A DNA stretch of 64,000 nucleotides from Bradyrhizobium sp. sBnM-33 (GCF_032917945.1 NZ_CP136624.1:4650001-4714000), one strand, 5' to 3'. Positions 53,139 to 61,853 are shown, counted from the stretch's first letter. The notes: generated by a model not told the origin, from the sequence alone. A program made the numbers and translations.

Positions 53139-54875
53139 ATGACCACGCAATCCGTTGGAAAGTTCCTGCCGGCGCTCAAGCTGCGCCTTGGCACTAAGGC
53201 TGTCATCTGCGCGATCTTCCTGATCGCGGTGAATACCGCGCTGGTGGTCGGGGCGGCCCATTGGTCGCTAACCTCCGAATTTGGCGACCGGGCGCTGCGG
53301 GACATTGAGGTCAACCTGCGCACGCTGGGGCTGGCGTTTGCCGAGACCTACAGCGACGCCAGGATCACCATCAAGGATGGGGCCGTCGCCCGGGCCGAAA
53401 TTCCGAAGATGCCCGAGTTCAAGGACCACGCGATCGTCGACCGCGCGGTGGGCTATGCCGGCGGCAATGCGACGCTTTTCGTCTACGATGAAGCCAGTAA
53501 CCAGTTCGTCCGCCGCACGACCAATGTGAAGAAGGAGAACGGCGACCGCGCCGTCGGCACCCAGCTCGCGACAGATCATCCCGGGCAGGCGGTGGTGCGC
53601 CGCGGCGAGGCCTACCGCGGCCCGGCGACGCTGTTCGGCAAGACGTTCATGACGGCCTACTATCCGATCCTAAATCCGGCCGGCAAGGTGATCGGGCTGC
53701 TGTATGTCGGCATTCCCATGGCTCACTACGAGAGCATGCTGTCACATGCCATTCAGAACATGGCGATCGCAGCCGGCATTGCCGCGCTGCTGGTGATGAT
53801 GCTGACCATGCTGATCGTGCGCCGGGTGACCAAGCCCCTGACGTCGGTCACGGCCTCGCTCACCGCAATCGCCAATGGCAACACCGATGTCGAAATCGAC
53901 TGTGACGACCGGATGGACGAGATCGGCGAGATTGCGCGTAGCCTCGCGGTCTTCAAGAACAACTCTGTCGAGCGTCGGCGCATGCGCGACGAACAGACCG
54001 CGGCCGCCGCGGCCGCGGCCGAGCAGCGCAAATCCGAGCTGCGCGGCTTCGTCGACGAGTTCCAGACCAGCGTCGGCGGCATCCTCGACAAGGTGCTGAA
54101 CTCATCCAGCGAATTCGAGCGCGTGGCCCGCCAGCTCACCGACACCGCGCGGACTACCGCAAGCCTGTCCGGCAAGTCGGCCGGCGCTTCCGAAACAGCC
54201 TCCGAGCATGTCCGCACCGCGGCGGCCGCTTCCGACGAGCTCTCCAGCTCGATCGCCGAAATCACCCGCCGGGTTCAGGAATCGAACGGCATCGCGGCCG
54301 ACGCCGTCAAGCAGGCCGCCGCCACCGACCAGCGCATCAACGAATTGTCGGAAGCCGGCGCCCGGATCGGCGACGTGGTGAAGCTGATCACCTCGATCGC
54401 CGAACAGACCAATCTCCTGGCGCTCAACGCCACCATCGAGGCGGCGCGGGCGGGCGATGCCGGCCGCGGCTTTGCCGTGGTGGCGCAGGAGGTCAAGAGC
54501 CTGGCCGGCCAGACCGCGAAGGCGACGGAAGAGATATCCAGCCAGATCGGCAGCATGCAGCTTGCGACCGAAGAGTCGGTCAGTGCGATCAAGGCGATCG
54601 GCCAGACCATCGAGCGCATCAGCGATATCGCCACCTCGATCTCGGCGGCGGTCGAGCAGCAGCGCGGCGCGACCCAGAACATCGCGCAGAGCGTGCGCGC
54701 GGCGGCCAGCGGCACGGCCGACGTTGCCGCCAACATCCGCAACGCTGCGCAGGGCGCCGACGAGACCGGCGAGACCTCGAGCCGGATGTTTGCCTCCGCG
54801 CAGAATCTGTCGAGCGAGAGCCTGCATTTGAAGGCCGAGGTCGAAAAATTCCTCGACCGCGTCCGCGCCGCCTGA
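53139..54875 (+). CDS. Methyl-accepting chemotaxis protein (Cache sensor)
   Basis: 578 residues. Order: TM1 about 22-42, a periplasmic Cache domain (about 45-205; [57 protein letters not shown]), TM2 about 208-228 ([19 protein letters not shown]), HAMP about 230-280, and the signalling helix bundle. The hairpin tip is seen as [40 protein letters not shown] near 415, where CheA/CheW dock. No che genes adjoin. Small carboxylates are common ligands of this sensor class, but the ligand is unknown. Confidence 0.94.
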   Translation: MTTQSVGKFLPALKLRLGTKAVICAIFLIAVNTALVVGAAHWSLTSEFGDRALRDIEVNLRTLGLAFAETYSDARITIKDGAVARAEIPKMPEFKDHAIVDRAVGYAGGNATLFVYDEASNQFVRRTTNVKKENGDRAVGTQLATDHPGQAVVRRGEAYRGPATLFGKTFMTAYYPILNPAGKVIGLLYVGIPMAHYESMLSHAIQNMAIAAGIAALLVMMLTMLIVRRVTKPLTSVTASLTAIANGNTDVEIDCDDRMDEIGEIARSLAVFKNNSVERRRMRDEQTAAAAAAAEQRKSELRGFVDEFQTSVGGILDKVLNSSSEFERVARQLTDTARTTASLSGKSAGASETASEHVRTAAAASDELSSSIAEITRRVQESNGIAADAVKQAAATDQRINELSEAGARIGDVVKLITSIAEQTNLLALNATIEAARAGDAGRGFAVVAQEVKSLAGQTAKATEEISSQIGSMQLATEESVSAIKAIGQTIERISDIATSISAAVEQQRGATQNIAQSVRAAASGTADVAANIRNAAQGADETGETSSRMFASAQNLSSESLHLKAEVEKFLDRVRAA

Positions 54876-54938
54876 CGGAACCGTCGCGGCGAGCGCCGGA
54901 CTGTTAGTGGCGGATTGGATGGTGCTTAAAAATTAACC

Positions 54939-55042
54939 CGTCATTCCGGGGCGGTGCGAAGCACCGAACTCAGGTGCGCAATTGCGCACCTGAGAATCTC
55001 GAGATCCCGGGTTCGATGATTACGCATCGCCCCGGGATGACG
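54939..55042. repeat. Dispersed palindromic repeat, CGTCATTCCGGGG type
   Basis: CGTCATTCCGGGGCGGTGCG...CATCGCCCCGGGATGACG outer arms, with an inner perfect palindrome CTCAGGTGCGCAATTGCGCACCTGAG. Related to 35573-35652. It lies between convergent genes. Confidence 0.85.
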
Positions 55043-55068
55043 TTTCGATTGCTCCGCAATCGCAATCG

Positions 55069-55728
55069 TCACTTCGGTTGCGGCACGATCCGGATATAGG
55101 GCTTCGGCGCCTTCCAGCCGGCCGGATAGATCGTCTTCGCCTCGTCGTCGCTGACGGAGCCCGCGATGATGACGTCTTCGCCCTGTTTCCAGTCGGCCGG
55201 CGTCGCGACGCGATGCTTTGCGGTCAGCTGCAGCGAGTCGATCGCGCGCAGGATCTCCTGGAAGTTGCGGCCGGTGGTCATCGGATAGACGATCGTCAGC
55301 TTGATCTTCTTGTCGGGGCCGATCACGATCGCGTTGCGGACGGTCTGGTTGTCCGCAGGCGTGCGGGTGAGGGGATCGCCCGAGGTCGAAGCCGGCAGCA
55401 TCTCGTAAAGCTTGGAGACGTTGTAGTCGGTATCGCCGATCATCGGATAGTTCGGCGCAGCACCCTGCGTCTCCTTGATGTCCTCCGACCATTTGGCATG
55501 GCGGTCGACAGGATCGACGCTCAGGCCAATCAGCTTGACGCCGCGCTTGTCGAATTCCGGTTTCAGCTTGGCGAGCAAGCCGAGCTCGGTGGTGCAGACC
55601 GGGGTGAAATCCTTGGGGTGCGAGAACAGCATCGCCCAGCTATTTCCGATCCAGTCGTGGAATTTGATTTTGCCCTCAGTGGTTTCGGCTTCGAAATCGG
55701 GGGCGACAGCGCCTATCGGAAGTGCCAT
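55069..55728 (-). CDS. 1-Cys peroxiredoxin (Prx6 type)
   Basis: 219 residues, the usual length. PxxxTxxC active site: SHPKDFTPVCTTELG with the peroxidatic Cys near residue 45; the Prx6 signatures LSVDPVDRHAKWSEDI, YPMIGDTDYNVSKLYEMLP and VIGPDKKIKLTIVYPMTTGRNFQEILR are present. No second resolving Cys occurs. The enzyme reduces peroxides, recycled by an external thiol. Single gene. Confidence 0.95.
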   Translation of the reverse strand: MALPIGAVAPDFEAETTEGKIKFHDWIGNSWAMLFSHPKDFTPVCTTELGLLAKLKPEFDKRGVKLIGLSVDPVDRHAKWSEDIKETQGAAPNYPMIGDTDYNVSKLYEMLPASTSGDPLTRTPADNQTVRNAIVIGPDKKIKLTIVYPMTTGRNFQEILRAIDSLQLTAKHRVATPADWKQGEDVIIAGSVSDDEAKTIYPAGWKAPKPYIRIVPQPK

Positions 55729-56190
55729 GGTTTTACCTCATGTTGTTCAAGTTACAGGGAAATTTGCCTTAAGGATTATAGGAGTCTGAAGCGGTTAAGT
55801 GAACCGGTTAGCGCAAAAGGTGAGATCCTTCTCCGCGAGCCCGGAACTCCTAGCATCTTCTTTTGATCCGCGCCTCTGCGACGAAAAGAGCCGTTGGCTC
55901 CTGCATTCGATGGAGGAAGGCAGGTTGACGAGCCCTCCTCTTGTTCGATCGCGATCTTTTCATAGCCGTTCCACTTTCTTGCCGTCGCTGCCCCGATATT
56001 GCCCTTTATCGCCCGCATCACGCCGGGCCGCTTTGCACCCGGGAGTGCATTGGTCTGAACCGTGACCGACCTCACAGCGACCAATTGGCAACCATGTAAA
56101 AATCGGGGAATGCGGGTTTCGAATTGTTAACCGCTCGTTCATGCCCCGTATGGAAATGCTGGACTGGAATTGAAATTGAGAAGTGCAACT
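55729..56190. other. Intergenic region between divergent genes
   Basis: 462 bases. Contains the promoters for the peroxiredoxin and for the following gene. I looked for OxyR-like palindromes upstream of 55728 and saw none I would defend. Small frames here have shadow-like composition. Confidence 0.4.
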
Positions 56191-56760
56191 ATGTCTGCCC
56201 CGACTGCCGTACCCGCTGAAATATCCCTCCAACCATCCTGCCGCAAGACCGCCGCTCATGCGCTCACCATCGTGCGCGACGGCGTGATCACCGGCGAGGG
56301 CCCAACCACCAAGGGCCGTATCCATTTCTCCCGCGCGCTCGATGCCGAGGACGCCGCGTGGTGCACACGCATCCTCACCGTGAGCGCTGTTGAGCATGAG
56401 CCGGTGAGCCGCGCCGAAATTGAAGCACTGTTCGAGATCAGCGATGCGGCCGCGGAACGCACCGACGACGGCCGTTTCGACGATTTGCTGGCCAAGGCGG
56501 TCGCCCATCATGCCGCTTCCGAGTCCGGCCTGCCGGTGCCGCCGCGCACGGTCGCGCTGTCGCCGGATACGCCGATCGAGAGCTGGGCGCCGGTGAAGGC
56601 CGCCAACATCGACACCAAGGTGCTGGAATGGATCGCCAGCCAGATGCGCGGCAAGCGCCACAGCAACCGCCGCCTTGCCGCGCTGGTCGCCACCCTGGTC
56701 GGCGCCGCCGCGCTGCCGCTCGCGCAGCTGCCGGGCATGCTGGATATGGGGCTGCTGTAG
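56191..56760 (+). CDS. Conserved hypothetical protein with a C-terminal hydrophobic segment
   Basis: 189 residues from ATG 56191. The N-terminal half reads AEISLQPSCRKTAAHALTIVRDGVITGEGPTTKGRIHFSRALDAEDAAWCTRILTVS; a middle SRAEIEALFEISDAAAERTDDGRFDDLLAKAVAHHAA leads to a C-terminal helix (LAALVATLVGAAALPLAQLPG) that could be a membrane anchor. I know similar uncharacterised proteins in Bradyrhizobium, but no function. A good terminator follows. Confidence 0.75.
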   Translation: MSAPTAVPAEISLQPSCRKTAAHALTIVRDGVITGEGPTTKGRIHFSRALDAEDAAWCTRILTVSAVEHEPVSRAEIEALFEISDAAAERTDDGRFDDLLAKAVAHHAASESGLPVPPRTVALSPDTPIESWAPVKAANIDTKVLEWIASQMRGKRHSNRRLAALVATLVGAAALPLAQLPGMLDMGLL

Positions 56761-56787
56761 GTTCATTCGGGATTGATCGATCTCACG

Positions 56788-56813
56788 ACGGCGGGGTAAT
56801 TCCCGCCGTTTTT
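56788..56813 (+). terminator. Rho-independent terminator
   Basis: ACGGCGGG GTAATT CCCGCCGT followed by a T run: 8-base stem, 6-base loop, 28 bases after the stop of the preceding gene. Confidence 0.88.
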
Positions 56814-56842
56814 GTTGTGAAAGGTCCTGCGTCGTCCTCCGC

Positions 56843-56883
56843 TGTCATCCCAGCGAAGGCGGGGATCCAGTACGCTGCGGCCC
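56843..56883. repeat. Short copy of the CGAAGGCGG...ATCCAGTACGCTGCGGCC repeat
   Basis: TGTCATCCCAGCGAAGGCGG then GGATCCAGTACGCTGCGGCC, shared with 42691-42730. It runs directly into the next repeat. Confidence 0.65.
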
Positions 56884-56888
56884 TTCCG

Positions 56889-56967
56889 CGTCATTGCGAG
56901 CGAAGCGAAGCAATCCATCCTTCCGCATGAGGTGACAATGGATTGCTTCGCTGCGCTCGCAATGACG
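56889..56967. repeat. Dispersed palindromic repeat, CGTCATTGCGAG type
   Basis: CGTCATTGCGAGCGAAGCGA AGCAATCCAT...ATGGATTGCTTCGC...GCTCGCAATGACG; a near-perfect palindrome, second copy of 20038-20123. Confidence 0.87.
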
Positions 56968-56975
56968 TGGATAGA

Positions 56976-57478
56976 TTTCGCGATCTCGCGGCGCGTTTCG
57001 CCCGAGGTATGCATCTTCTTTGCCCTCTTCGAAATCAGAGGGCGCAGGGAAGACCGGGTGCTTGCTGCACCCGCGGTCTCGCGTGCAATTTGCGCAAAAC
57101 AAAAACGCACACGAGCGTACAGGGCAGCGGGAGCATTCCGGCCTTCCCTGCGCAATGGCTTTACGGCTTACTTCGTGCTCTTCCCGGAGAACGGCTTTCT
57201 TGCCTCCGTCGCTCCACGAGATAACCCGTGAAACTTAGCGCCAGCACCGCGGCGCCCGAACCACACGACTTCGCCGTACGCGTCCGGCGCGTACGTCTAT
57301 CGCGCCATTCACGTCCATCGCATCTCACCGCGCGTTCGTGACGATGGCCAACGCCCCTCATCTGCCGTGAGACGGGCGGAGTTATGCGACTGATTTGCCC
57401 TGCAAGTTAAGCGGAATATTTTTGCTTCCGGGGCTTGACATGACTTCGGAAAATCAGAAGTGATTTGCCCGTCGGGCA
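56976..57478. repeat. Composite repeat zone typical of Bradyrhizobium
   Basis: About 500 bases with frames such as GAGKTGCLLHPRSRV and MALRLTSCSSRR that I recognise as translations of a non-coding element found many times in Bradyrhizobium genomes (often mis-annotated as small proteins). The right part, around 57385-57480, has GGCTTGACATGACTTCGG...GTGATTTGCCCGTCGGGCA, another piece of the same recurrent unit. No gene is credible here. This assignment is from memory and should be confirmed by alignment. Confidence 0.55.
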
Positions 57479-57619
57479 CTCACTGCGATGCGTGACCGTT
57501 TAAACTTCAAGAATGAGGGCAGGGTAGTGTGGATGCGGCAAGTATGCCGAAATTCATTGTCGGAGGATTCAGCGAGGCGTTGGGCTTTAATTCTCCCTCG
57601 GGCACCCCATATAGACCCA

Positions 57620-57769
57620 ATGGCACAATGGAAATCGTCAACCACGCGGCAACCACCGATGACGAAGGATGAGTTGCGCCTGATGCTGACCGCGGCGGTA
57701 CGCAATACGCAGCCAATCGCGGATCACAAGCCGAAACGCGCCCCGGAGGCCGAGGACGATCAGTCCTAG
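57620..57769 (+). CDS. Tiny ORF with a TKxxLxxMLxxAVRNT motif
   Basis: 49 residues from ATG 57620 (ATG 57659 also possible); no clear ribosome site. The sequence PPMTKDELRLMLTAAVRNTQP matches the C-terminal end of the GcrA-like protein at 31359-31688 (TKRQLYAMLVDAVRNTG). An acidic/basic tail follows (PKRAPEAEDDQS). The shared motif suggests a real family of small proteins or domains, but the gene call is weak. Confidence 0.4.
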   Translation: MAQWKSSTTRQPPMTKDELRLMLTAAVRNTQPIADHKPKRAPEAEDDQS

Positions 57770-57872
57770 CTAGCCGCCGCTCATTCGCAATAGCCAAGAA
57801 ACACACCAGGCGCGGTGGCTAATGTCGATCCCGACAGCCTGACCTAATCGGACGCTCAAAAAGGAATAACGG

Positions 57873-58112
57873 ATGCGGATTGCTGCCAAGCCCACCGAAC
57901 AAGAGATCATCGAGGGGCCGCAAGCGGTGTCTTTTCAGATCGCGAACGGAACTGCGCGGCAGCGCTGCGTTCTTCAAACCGAGCTGCCGACCAAGGCTCT
58001 GGCGCAAAAATTTCTTCTCGCAAATTGGCCTGTTATCGAAAAGATGGCGCGCGACGCGCTCGCGGCCGGAAATCTTGAAGACGGCGAGATCAAACTCGTC
58101 ATGGCGGCCTGA
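57873..58112 (+). CDS. Small hypothetical protein
   Basis: 79 residues; AAGGA lies 7 bases before ATG 57873. EQEIIEGPQAVSFQIANGTARQRCVLQTELPTKALAQKFLLANWPVIEKMARDALAAG has an alternating beta-alpha feel and no signal or membrane segment. No family recognised. The next small gene begins 42 bases later, so the two may be cotranscribed. Confidence 0.65.
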   Translation: MRIAAKPTEQEIIEGPQAVSFQIANGTARQRCVLQTELPTKALAQKFLLANWPVIEKMARDALAAGNLEDGEIKLVMAA

Positions 58113-58154
58113 GCAGTTCATTATCAACGCCAATTTTGGATTACAGGACCAGTC

Positions 58155-58334
58155 ATGCTGAAAGATCGCGAGAATATTCTGAACGCGCTCCGCGAGAAGC
58201 CGCTCAAGGCCTACCAAGTCATGCGACGTGCCAATCTCCCCAATGAGGAAGCCTGCCAATCCCTGCTTCTGAAGATGCGCGACGAAGGCCTCGTGAAATT
58301 CGACATCCACAAAGGGCATTGGCGCATCGGATAG
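58155..58334 (+). CDS. Small winged-helix-like protein
   Basis: 59 residues, ATG 58155 with AGGA six bases upstream. LKDRENILNALREKPLKAYQ, then QVMRRANLPNEEACQSLLLKMRDEGLVKF and a short HKGHWRIG wing: this is the pattern of a minimal winged-helix unit (helix, helix, recognition helix, wing), which would bind DNA or RNA or act as a protein contact. Cytoplasmic. Preceded closely by the 79-residue gene and followed by a hairpin. Confidence 0.65.
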   Translation: MLKDRENILNALREKPLKAYQVMRRANLPNEEACQSLLLKMRDEGLVKFDIHKGHWRIG

Positions 58335-58344
58335 TCAGATCCAT

Positions 58345-58377
58345 GCGGCGGGGTTATTTCCCCGCGGCCTTCTGTTT
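58345..58377 (+). terminator. Possible terminator
   Basis: GCGGGG TTATTT CCCCGC then GGCCTTCTGTTT: short GC stem followed by a T-rich stretch, 11 bases after the winged-helix gene. Confidence 0.45.
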
Positions 58378-58595
58378 ACCTTTCCCGCATCCAGCCCGAC
58401 GCCCAAAGAAGAGGGGCGCAGGCACTTGATGAGCCTGTTGTACGCGACAGGCTGGCCCAGCCCGGCGGTTCTAGCGCCAAAGCGGACATCGGGCGCGATA
58501 GCAACTTCGGTTGAGCCGACATGCGGCGCGTTTCGGTCATTAGATCAATACGGACGAGGATTTCGGCAGACAGGCGTCGGAAGGTGGCCGGTCGC

Positions 58596-59357
58596 TCAAG
58601 GACGCGAAATGAGCAACGGCTGCACGTTTTCGCCGCCTGCCATTAGGGGATTCGAAGGCTCGAAGCGCTCGCGCACTTCTCGCTTTTTGACGAGCGAACG
58701 CGCAACAACAAAGGCGTCCTTCAGGCTCTTGGCTTGCCGGAGTGCTATATTGAAAAACGCGTTGCCGAAATAGGTCCATTTGGCTTTGTCCCGGCAGCCG
58801 AACGATGGATGGTCGGCATCGGCCGCGGTGATTACCAGCGTATCGGGGTTCGCGAGACGAGGGATGAAGACTCCCGAATAGCAGGCCGAGATGACCACAA
58901 CCTTGTATCGGATGCCGGTGCGCGCCAGCATGTAGGCGAGATTAGACGGCGTGAGCGTTTGCGTAAGCCGCCCCGCTTTGACTGCAAGGCCGGCGCGGGC
59001 GCCGTGCGAGGTGAGAATCAAAAACAGAATGTCGTTGTCGGCGTCCATCCCGTTGGCCGCCGCTTGCAAGGACTTGGCCAGGCCTTCAATCGTTGCACTT
59101 CCGCCTTTCTTCGAATTGTATTGCACGTTGATCGCGGCGCCCCCGAAACGGTCCGCGACGACCTGTGCTGCGCCGGTCGCCTCCCTTCTAAACACGCCTT
59201 GATCGCCAAAAAGGCCGAAGGACACCACGCTCACCTTGCGAGTATCCTCAACGGCGTGCACCGTCGAAACCGAAAGCGCAACGGTCAAAACAAAAAAAGC
59301 AATGAGCGGCGCGCCGATCCGGCGGATCCAACTTGGATACACAGCTTCACCAGGCAT
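58596..59357 (-). CDS. C13 (legumain-like) family cysteine peptidase, membrane-anchored
   Basis: 253 residues from ATG 59357 (TTG 59366 possible). A signal/anchor helix (GAPLIAFFVLTVALSVSTVHA) is followed by the caspase-like fold: VVSFGLFGDQGVFRREATGAA, DILFLILTSHGARAGLAV with the catalytic His, and VVVISACYSGVFIPRLA with the catalytic Cys; LVITAADADHPSFGC follows. The His-Gly and Ala-Cys pair is the C13/C14 dyad, so the enzyme is probably active, in the periplasm. Bacterial C13 proteins are little studied. It is the last gene of a three-gene operon, 5 bases after the Mth938-domain gene. Confidence 0.87.
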   Translation of the reverse strand: MPGEAVYPSWIRRIGAPLIAFFVLTVALSVSTVHAVEDTRKVSVVSFGLFGDQGVFRREATGAAQVVADRFGGAAINVQYNSKKGGSATIEGLAKSLQAAANGMDADNDILFLILTSHGARAGLAVKAGRLTQTLTPSNLAYMLARTGIRYKVVVISACYSGVFIPRLANPDTLVITAADADHPSFGCRDKAKWTYFGNAFFNIALRQAKSLKDAFVVARSLVKKREVRERFEPSNPLMAGGENVQPLLISRP

Positions 59358-59362
59358 TTGTT

Positions 59363-59719
59363 TCAACAGGTCACGTGAAAGAGTCCGATTTTCTTTGTTC
59401 GCGACCGGTTGAACATCCGGATTGCCTCGGGTGTCGGCTTCAACACGACCTCGCAGCCCTTTCTTTCGAAATAGGCTTCAGCTTCTGGTGACAGGTGCAC
59501 GTTGCCCATCTGACCCGAGCCAATGACGACCTGATCGCACCCCTTCTCGAAGAGAAACTTTGCCTCGTCTTTCGAAAGCACGTGCGAGGTGCCATACAGC
59601 TTCTTTGATAGCTTCTTTTTCCGCTTCACAACTTCGCCGGAAAGACGAACAACCACGTCGTGCTGATAGGTCTTTCCGTCAATCGTAATCGCGCCAAAGA
59701 TGGTGCTGTCAATCTTCAT
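59363..59719 (-). CDS. Mth938-domain (DUF498) protein
   Basis: 118 residues with GGAGGTCACG before the start. IDSTIFGAITIDGKTYQHDVVVRLSGEVVKRKKKLSKKLYGTSHVLSKDEAKFLFEKGCDQVVIGSGQMGNVHLSPEAEAYFERKGCEVVLKPTPEAIRMFN fits the Mth938/NDUFAF3-like fold of small alpha/beta proteins. Eukaryotic relatives assist complex I assembly; bacterial members have no set role. It lies 68 bases after the radical SAM gene and almost touches the peptidase gene. Confidence 0.87.
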   Translation of the reverse strand: MKIDSTIFGAITIDGKTYQHDVVVRLSGEVVKRKKKLSKKLYGTSHVLSKDEAKFLFEKGCDQVVIGSGQMGNVHLSPEAEAYFERKGCEVVLKPTPEAIRMFNRSRTKKIGLFHVTC

Positions 59720-59787
59720 CGTGACCTCCTAATCAGGCTCGCGCTCCAATACGCAGCGGTGAGGCGCTACGTCGGCATCGTCCTCAT

Positions 59788-60888
59788 TCAAGAGCGGTCC
59801 AGTCTGCCGATCCAGATCGGGACACGCCGCTGCCCCCATTTGCCCGGGTGCGCCTCGAACAAGCCGGGGATTGGGGTGGAGCAAATATCGCAGCGGCCGT
59901 CCCCTGTGAGCCGCCAAGTGGTGATGTCATACCAATCTCGACCGATGATCCGCTCACCGCAGCCCGGGCAGTACGTGCTTTGGCCGCTCTCGTCATGGAC
60001 ATTGCCGGTGTAGACGAAATGCAGCCCGACCTTGCGCGCGATATCACGAGCCGTCGTTAGCGTGAAGGCCGGCGTACGGCGCAGATCCAGCATCTTGTAG
60101 TCAGGGTGGAAGGCGGTGAAATGTAACGGCACGTCAGGTCCTAGCCTTGTCATCATCCATTCGCTCAGCTTTTTCACCTCCTCCGGGCTGTCATTGTGAC
60201 CCGGGATCAGCAGCGTTGTGATCTCGAGCCAGACCTTCGTCTTGTTCTTCAGATACTCGAGCGTTTCGAGGACGGCGCCAAGATGGCCGGTGCACAGCCG
60301 CTTGTAGAACGCCTCGGTGAACGCCTTGAGGTCGACATTGGCGGCGTCCATGAAGGCGTAAAGCTCCTCCCGCGCCGCCGCGTCAATGTAGCCCGCTGTG
60401 ACCGCCACGTTCTTGATCCCGCGCCGGCGCGCCACCCTTGCAACATCCACGGCATATTCGAGGAAGATGACGGGGTCATTGTAGGTGTAGGCGATGGAAC
60501 GCGAGCCCGTGGCAATCGCGGCCTCGACAATATCTTCCGGCGAGGCCGCGTCCTGGAGCCGGTCGAGTTCCCGCGCTTTGGAGATGTCCCAGTTCTGGCA
60601 GAATTTGCAGGTCAGGTTGCACCCTGCGGTACCGAACGACAACACGGGAGTTCCGGGCAGATAGTGGTTCAGTGGCTTCTTCTCTATTGGATCGACACAG
60701 AACCCCGAGGAGCGGCCGTACGTCGTGAGCACGATCCGGTCGTCCTGCCGGCCACGCACGAAGCACAGGCCGCGCTGGCTTTCGTTAAGCCTGCAATAGC
60801 GCGGGCAGATATCGCACTGGATACGTCCGTCTTCAAGCCGGTGCCAGTAGCGGCCGGGAACACCTTCCAAACGCTCGGGTTCGGTCAT
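59788..60888 (-). CDS. amrS: AmmeMemoRadiSam-type radical SAM enzyme
   Basis: 366 residues from ATG 60888; the longer frame to 61008 is not conserved. N-terminal IQCDICPRYCRLNESQRGLCFVRG carries an extra Cys cluster. The radical SAM core has CNLTCKFCQNWDISKA (CxxxCxxC, near residue 80) and SEFxE-like turns such as YTYNDPVIFLEYA, VTAGYIDAAAREEL and ITTLLIPGHNDS. C-terminal CPGCGE and CDIC add further Cys pairs. The family uses SAM and a 4Fe-4S cluster for radical chemistry. The usual partners AmrA (AMMECR1) and AmrB (Memo) are not in the window. Symbol is by family resemblance. Confidence 0.88.
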   Translation of the reverse strand: MTEPERLEGVPGRYWHRLEDGRIQCDICPRYCRLNESQRGLCFVRGRQDDRIVLTTYGRSSGFCVDPIEKKPLNHYLPGTPVLSFGTAGCNLTCKFCQNWDISKARELDRLQDAASPEDIVEAAIATGSRSIAYTYNDPVIFLEYAVDVARVARRRGIKNVAVTAGYIDAAAREELYAFMDAANVDLKAFTEAFYKRLCTGHLGAVLETLEYLKNKTKVWLEITTLLIPGHNDSPEEVKKLSEWMMTRLGPDVPLHFTAFHPDYKMLDLRRTPAFTLTTARDIARKVGLHFVYTGNVHDESGQSTYCPGCGERIIGRDWYDITTWRLTGDGRCDICSTPIPGLFEAHPGKWGQRRVPIWIGRLDRS

Positions 60889-61074
60889 GGAATTCGTCGT
60901 GTGGATCGCTGGGCAGACCTCAGTTATTGCCAACGGGCGTGACGGAGAGTGGCCACGATATTGGGTCGGGTCCCCTAAGGGCACGAACGCCCGTGGACGT
61001 CGGCTCATCTTATTCCTGATGGGCGGAGATGGTAAGCCCGCCGGCCACTTTGCGGGCCTGCGACAACCTTAGAC

Positions 61075-61175
61075 GAATTAATGTCCGATCAGGGTCAAAA
61101 ACAAACTTTACCGGAACGACCGCTTCTGGCGCCGAGCGGACATTCGGCTCAGCGCCGATGTCGGCTAAGTGCTGC
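61075..61175. other. Degenerate GCGGACAT-containing sequence
   Basis: TTAATGTCCGATCAGGGTCA...CGAGCGGACATTCGGCTCAGCGCCGATGTCGGC: a loosely palindromic piece that recurs in diverged form near 58480-58545 and 62712-62815. No gene in this 200-base gap. Confidence 0.4.
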
Positions 61176-61217
61176 CAAGAGGAGACACTCTGATCGGATA
61201 ATCCCTATTCTGCGCGA

Positions 61218-61733
61218 TCAGGACTTCCCCCTGAATTTAAAGGATCCGAAGAATTTATCTTTCTTTTCCGCCACCAGTCGCGATAGCATTGGGGTATCAA
61301 TCGTTAGTATGTAGAACGCACCTTTCATCCTGATATGGCGGAAATGCGCAGTTGTTGCCGAGTTGGCGACTGAGAATAACAGATTATCGGGGTCATCCTT
61401 GGAATTACGGCTTACATCAGACACTTTGTTCGCCGGGTTGGATGAGAAAGATTTGAGGATCGCCGCAAGGTCGACAGGCGTCTTTCCAGTTGCCGGCAAT
61501 CCATCGCTGTAAACTTGATCCCCTCAGAACTCGTAGCACCGACGATCGTTTGCCAAGAGGACGACGAAGGGAAGACCAACTTTGTCTTCGATTTTATTGT
61601 ATGGATCCTGACAACCTTTGTTTCGGTAGAAAGCCTTCTGAAGCCACGAGTACTCTTGTACGCGCCTTGACCGGGATCTTGAGCCAAACCTGTCTTCACC
61701 GGCTGATACTGACAACATGCGCATCTGCACCAA
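61218..61733 (-). pseudogene. Unidentified gene interrupted by an in-frame TGA
   Basis: Two stretches in one frame are separated only by a TGA at 61524-61526: upstream QEYSWLQKAFYRNKGCQDPY...VVLLANDRRCYEF, downstream GDQVYSDGLPATGKTPVDLA then ILKSFSSNPANKVSDVSRNSKDDPDNLLFSVANSATTAHFRHIRMKGAFYILTIDTPMLSRLVAEKKDKFF. The downstream part looks like a genuine protein. No family is recognised. The DNA here is clearly less GC-rich than the neighbours, with little bias at third positions, so recent transfer is possible. The true 5' end was not found. A recoded stop is conceivable but nonsense mutation is likelier. Confidence 0.4.
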
Positions 61734-61853
61734 GATAGAAGATTTTGGGTGGCGAGCGCATGCGTGACGGCCACGATGGCGTCTTCGGGCTGATAAAAAC
61801 CCGCGGCTATGTTTTTTGGCTGCTGATTCTGGGATATACAGTTTGAGGTTTGT

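Noticed and set aside
55799..56065. 88-codon plus-strand ORF and its antisense partner upstream of 56191
   Set aside because: Ser/Arg/Leu-rich composition in both directions and no ribosome site; treated as non-coding.
56889..56967. Considered as part of a CRISPR array
   Set aside because: Only an isolated palindrome; no regularly spaced direct repeats or cas genes anywhere in the window.
56976..57240. Several short ORFs in the composite repeat zone
   Set aside because: They translate a recurrent non-coding element; frames overlap in three phases with no ribosome site.
61524..61526. TGA read as selenocysteine
   Set aside because: No redox motif around it and no visible SECIS-like hairpin; a nonsense mutation is simpler.
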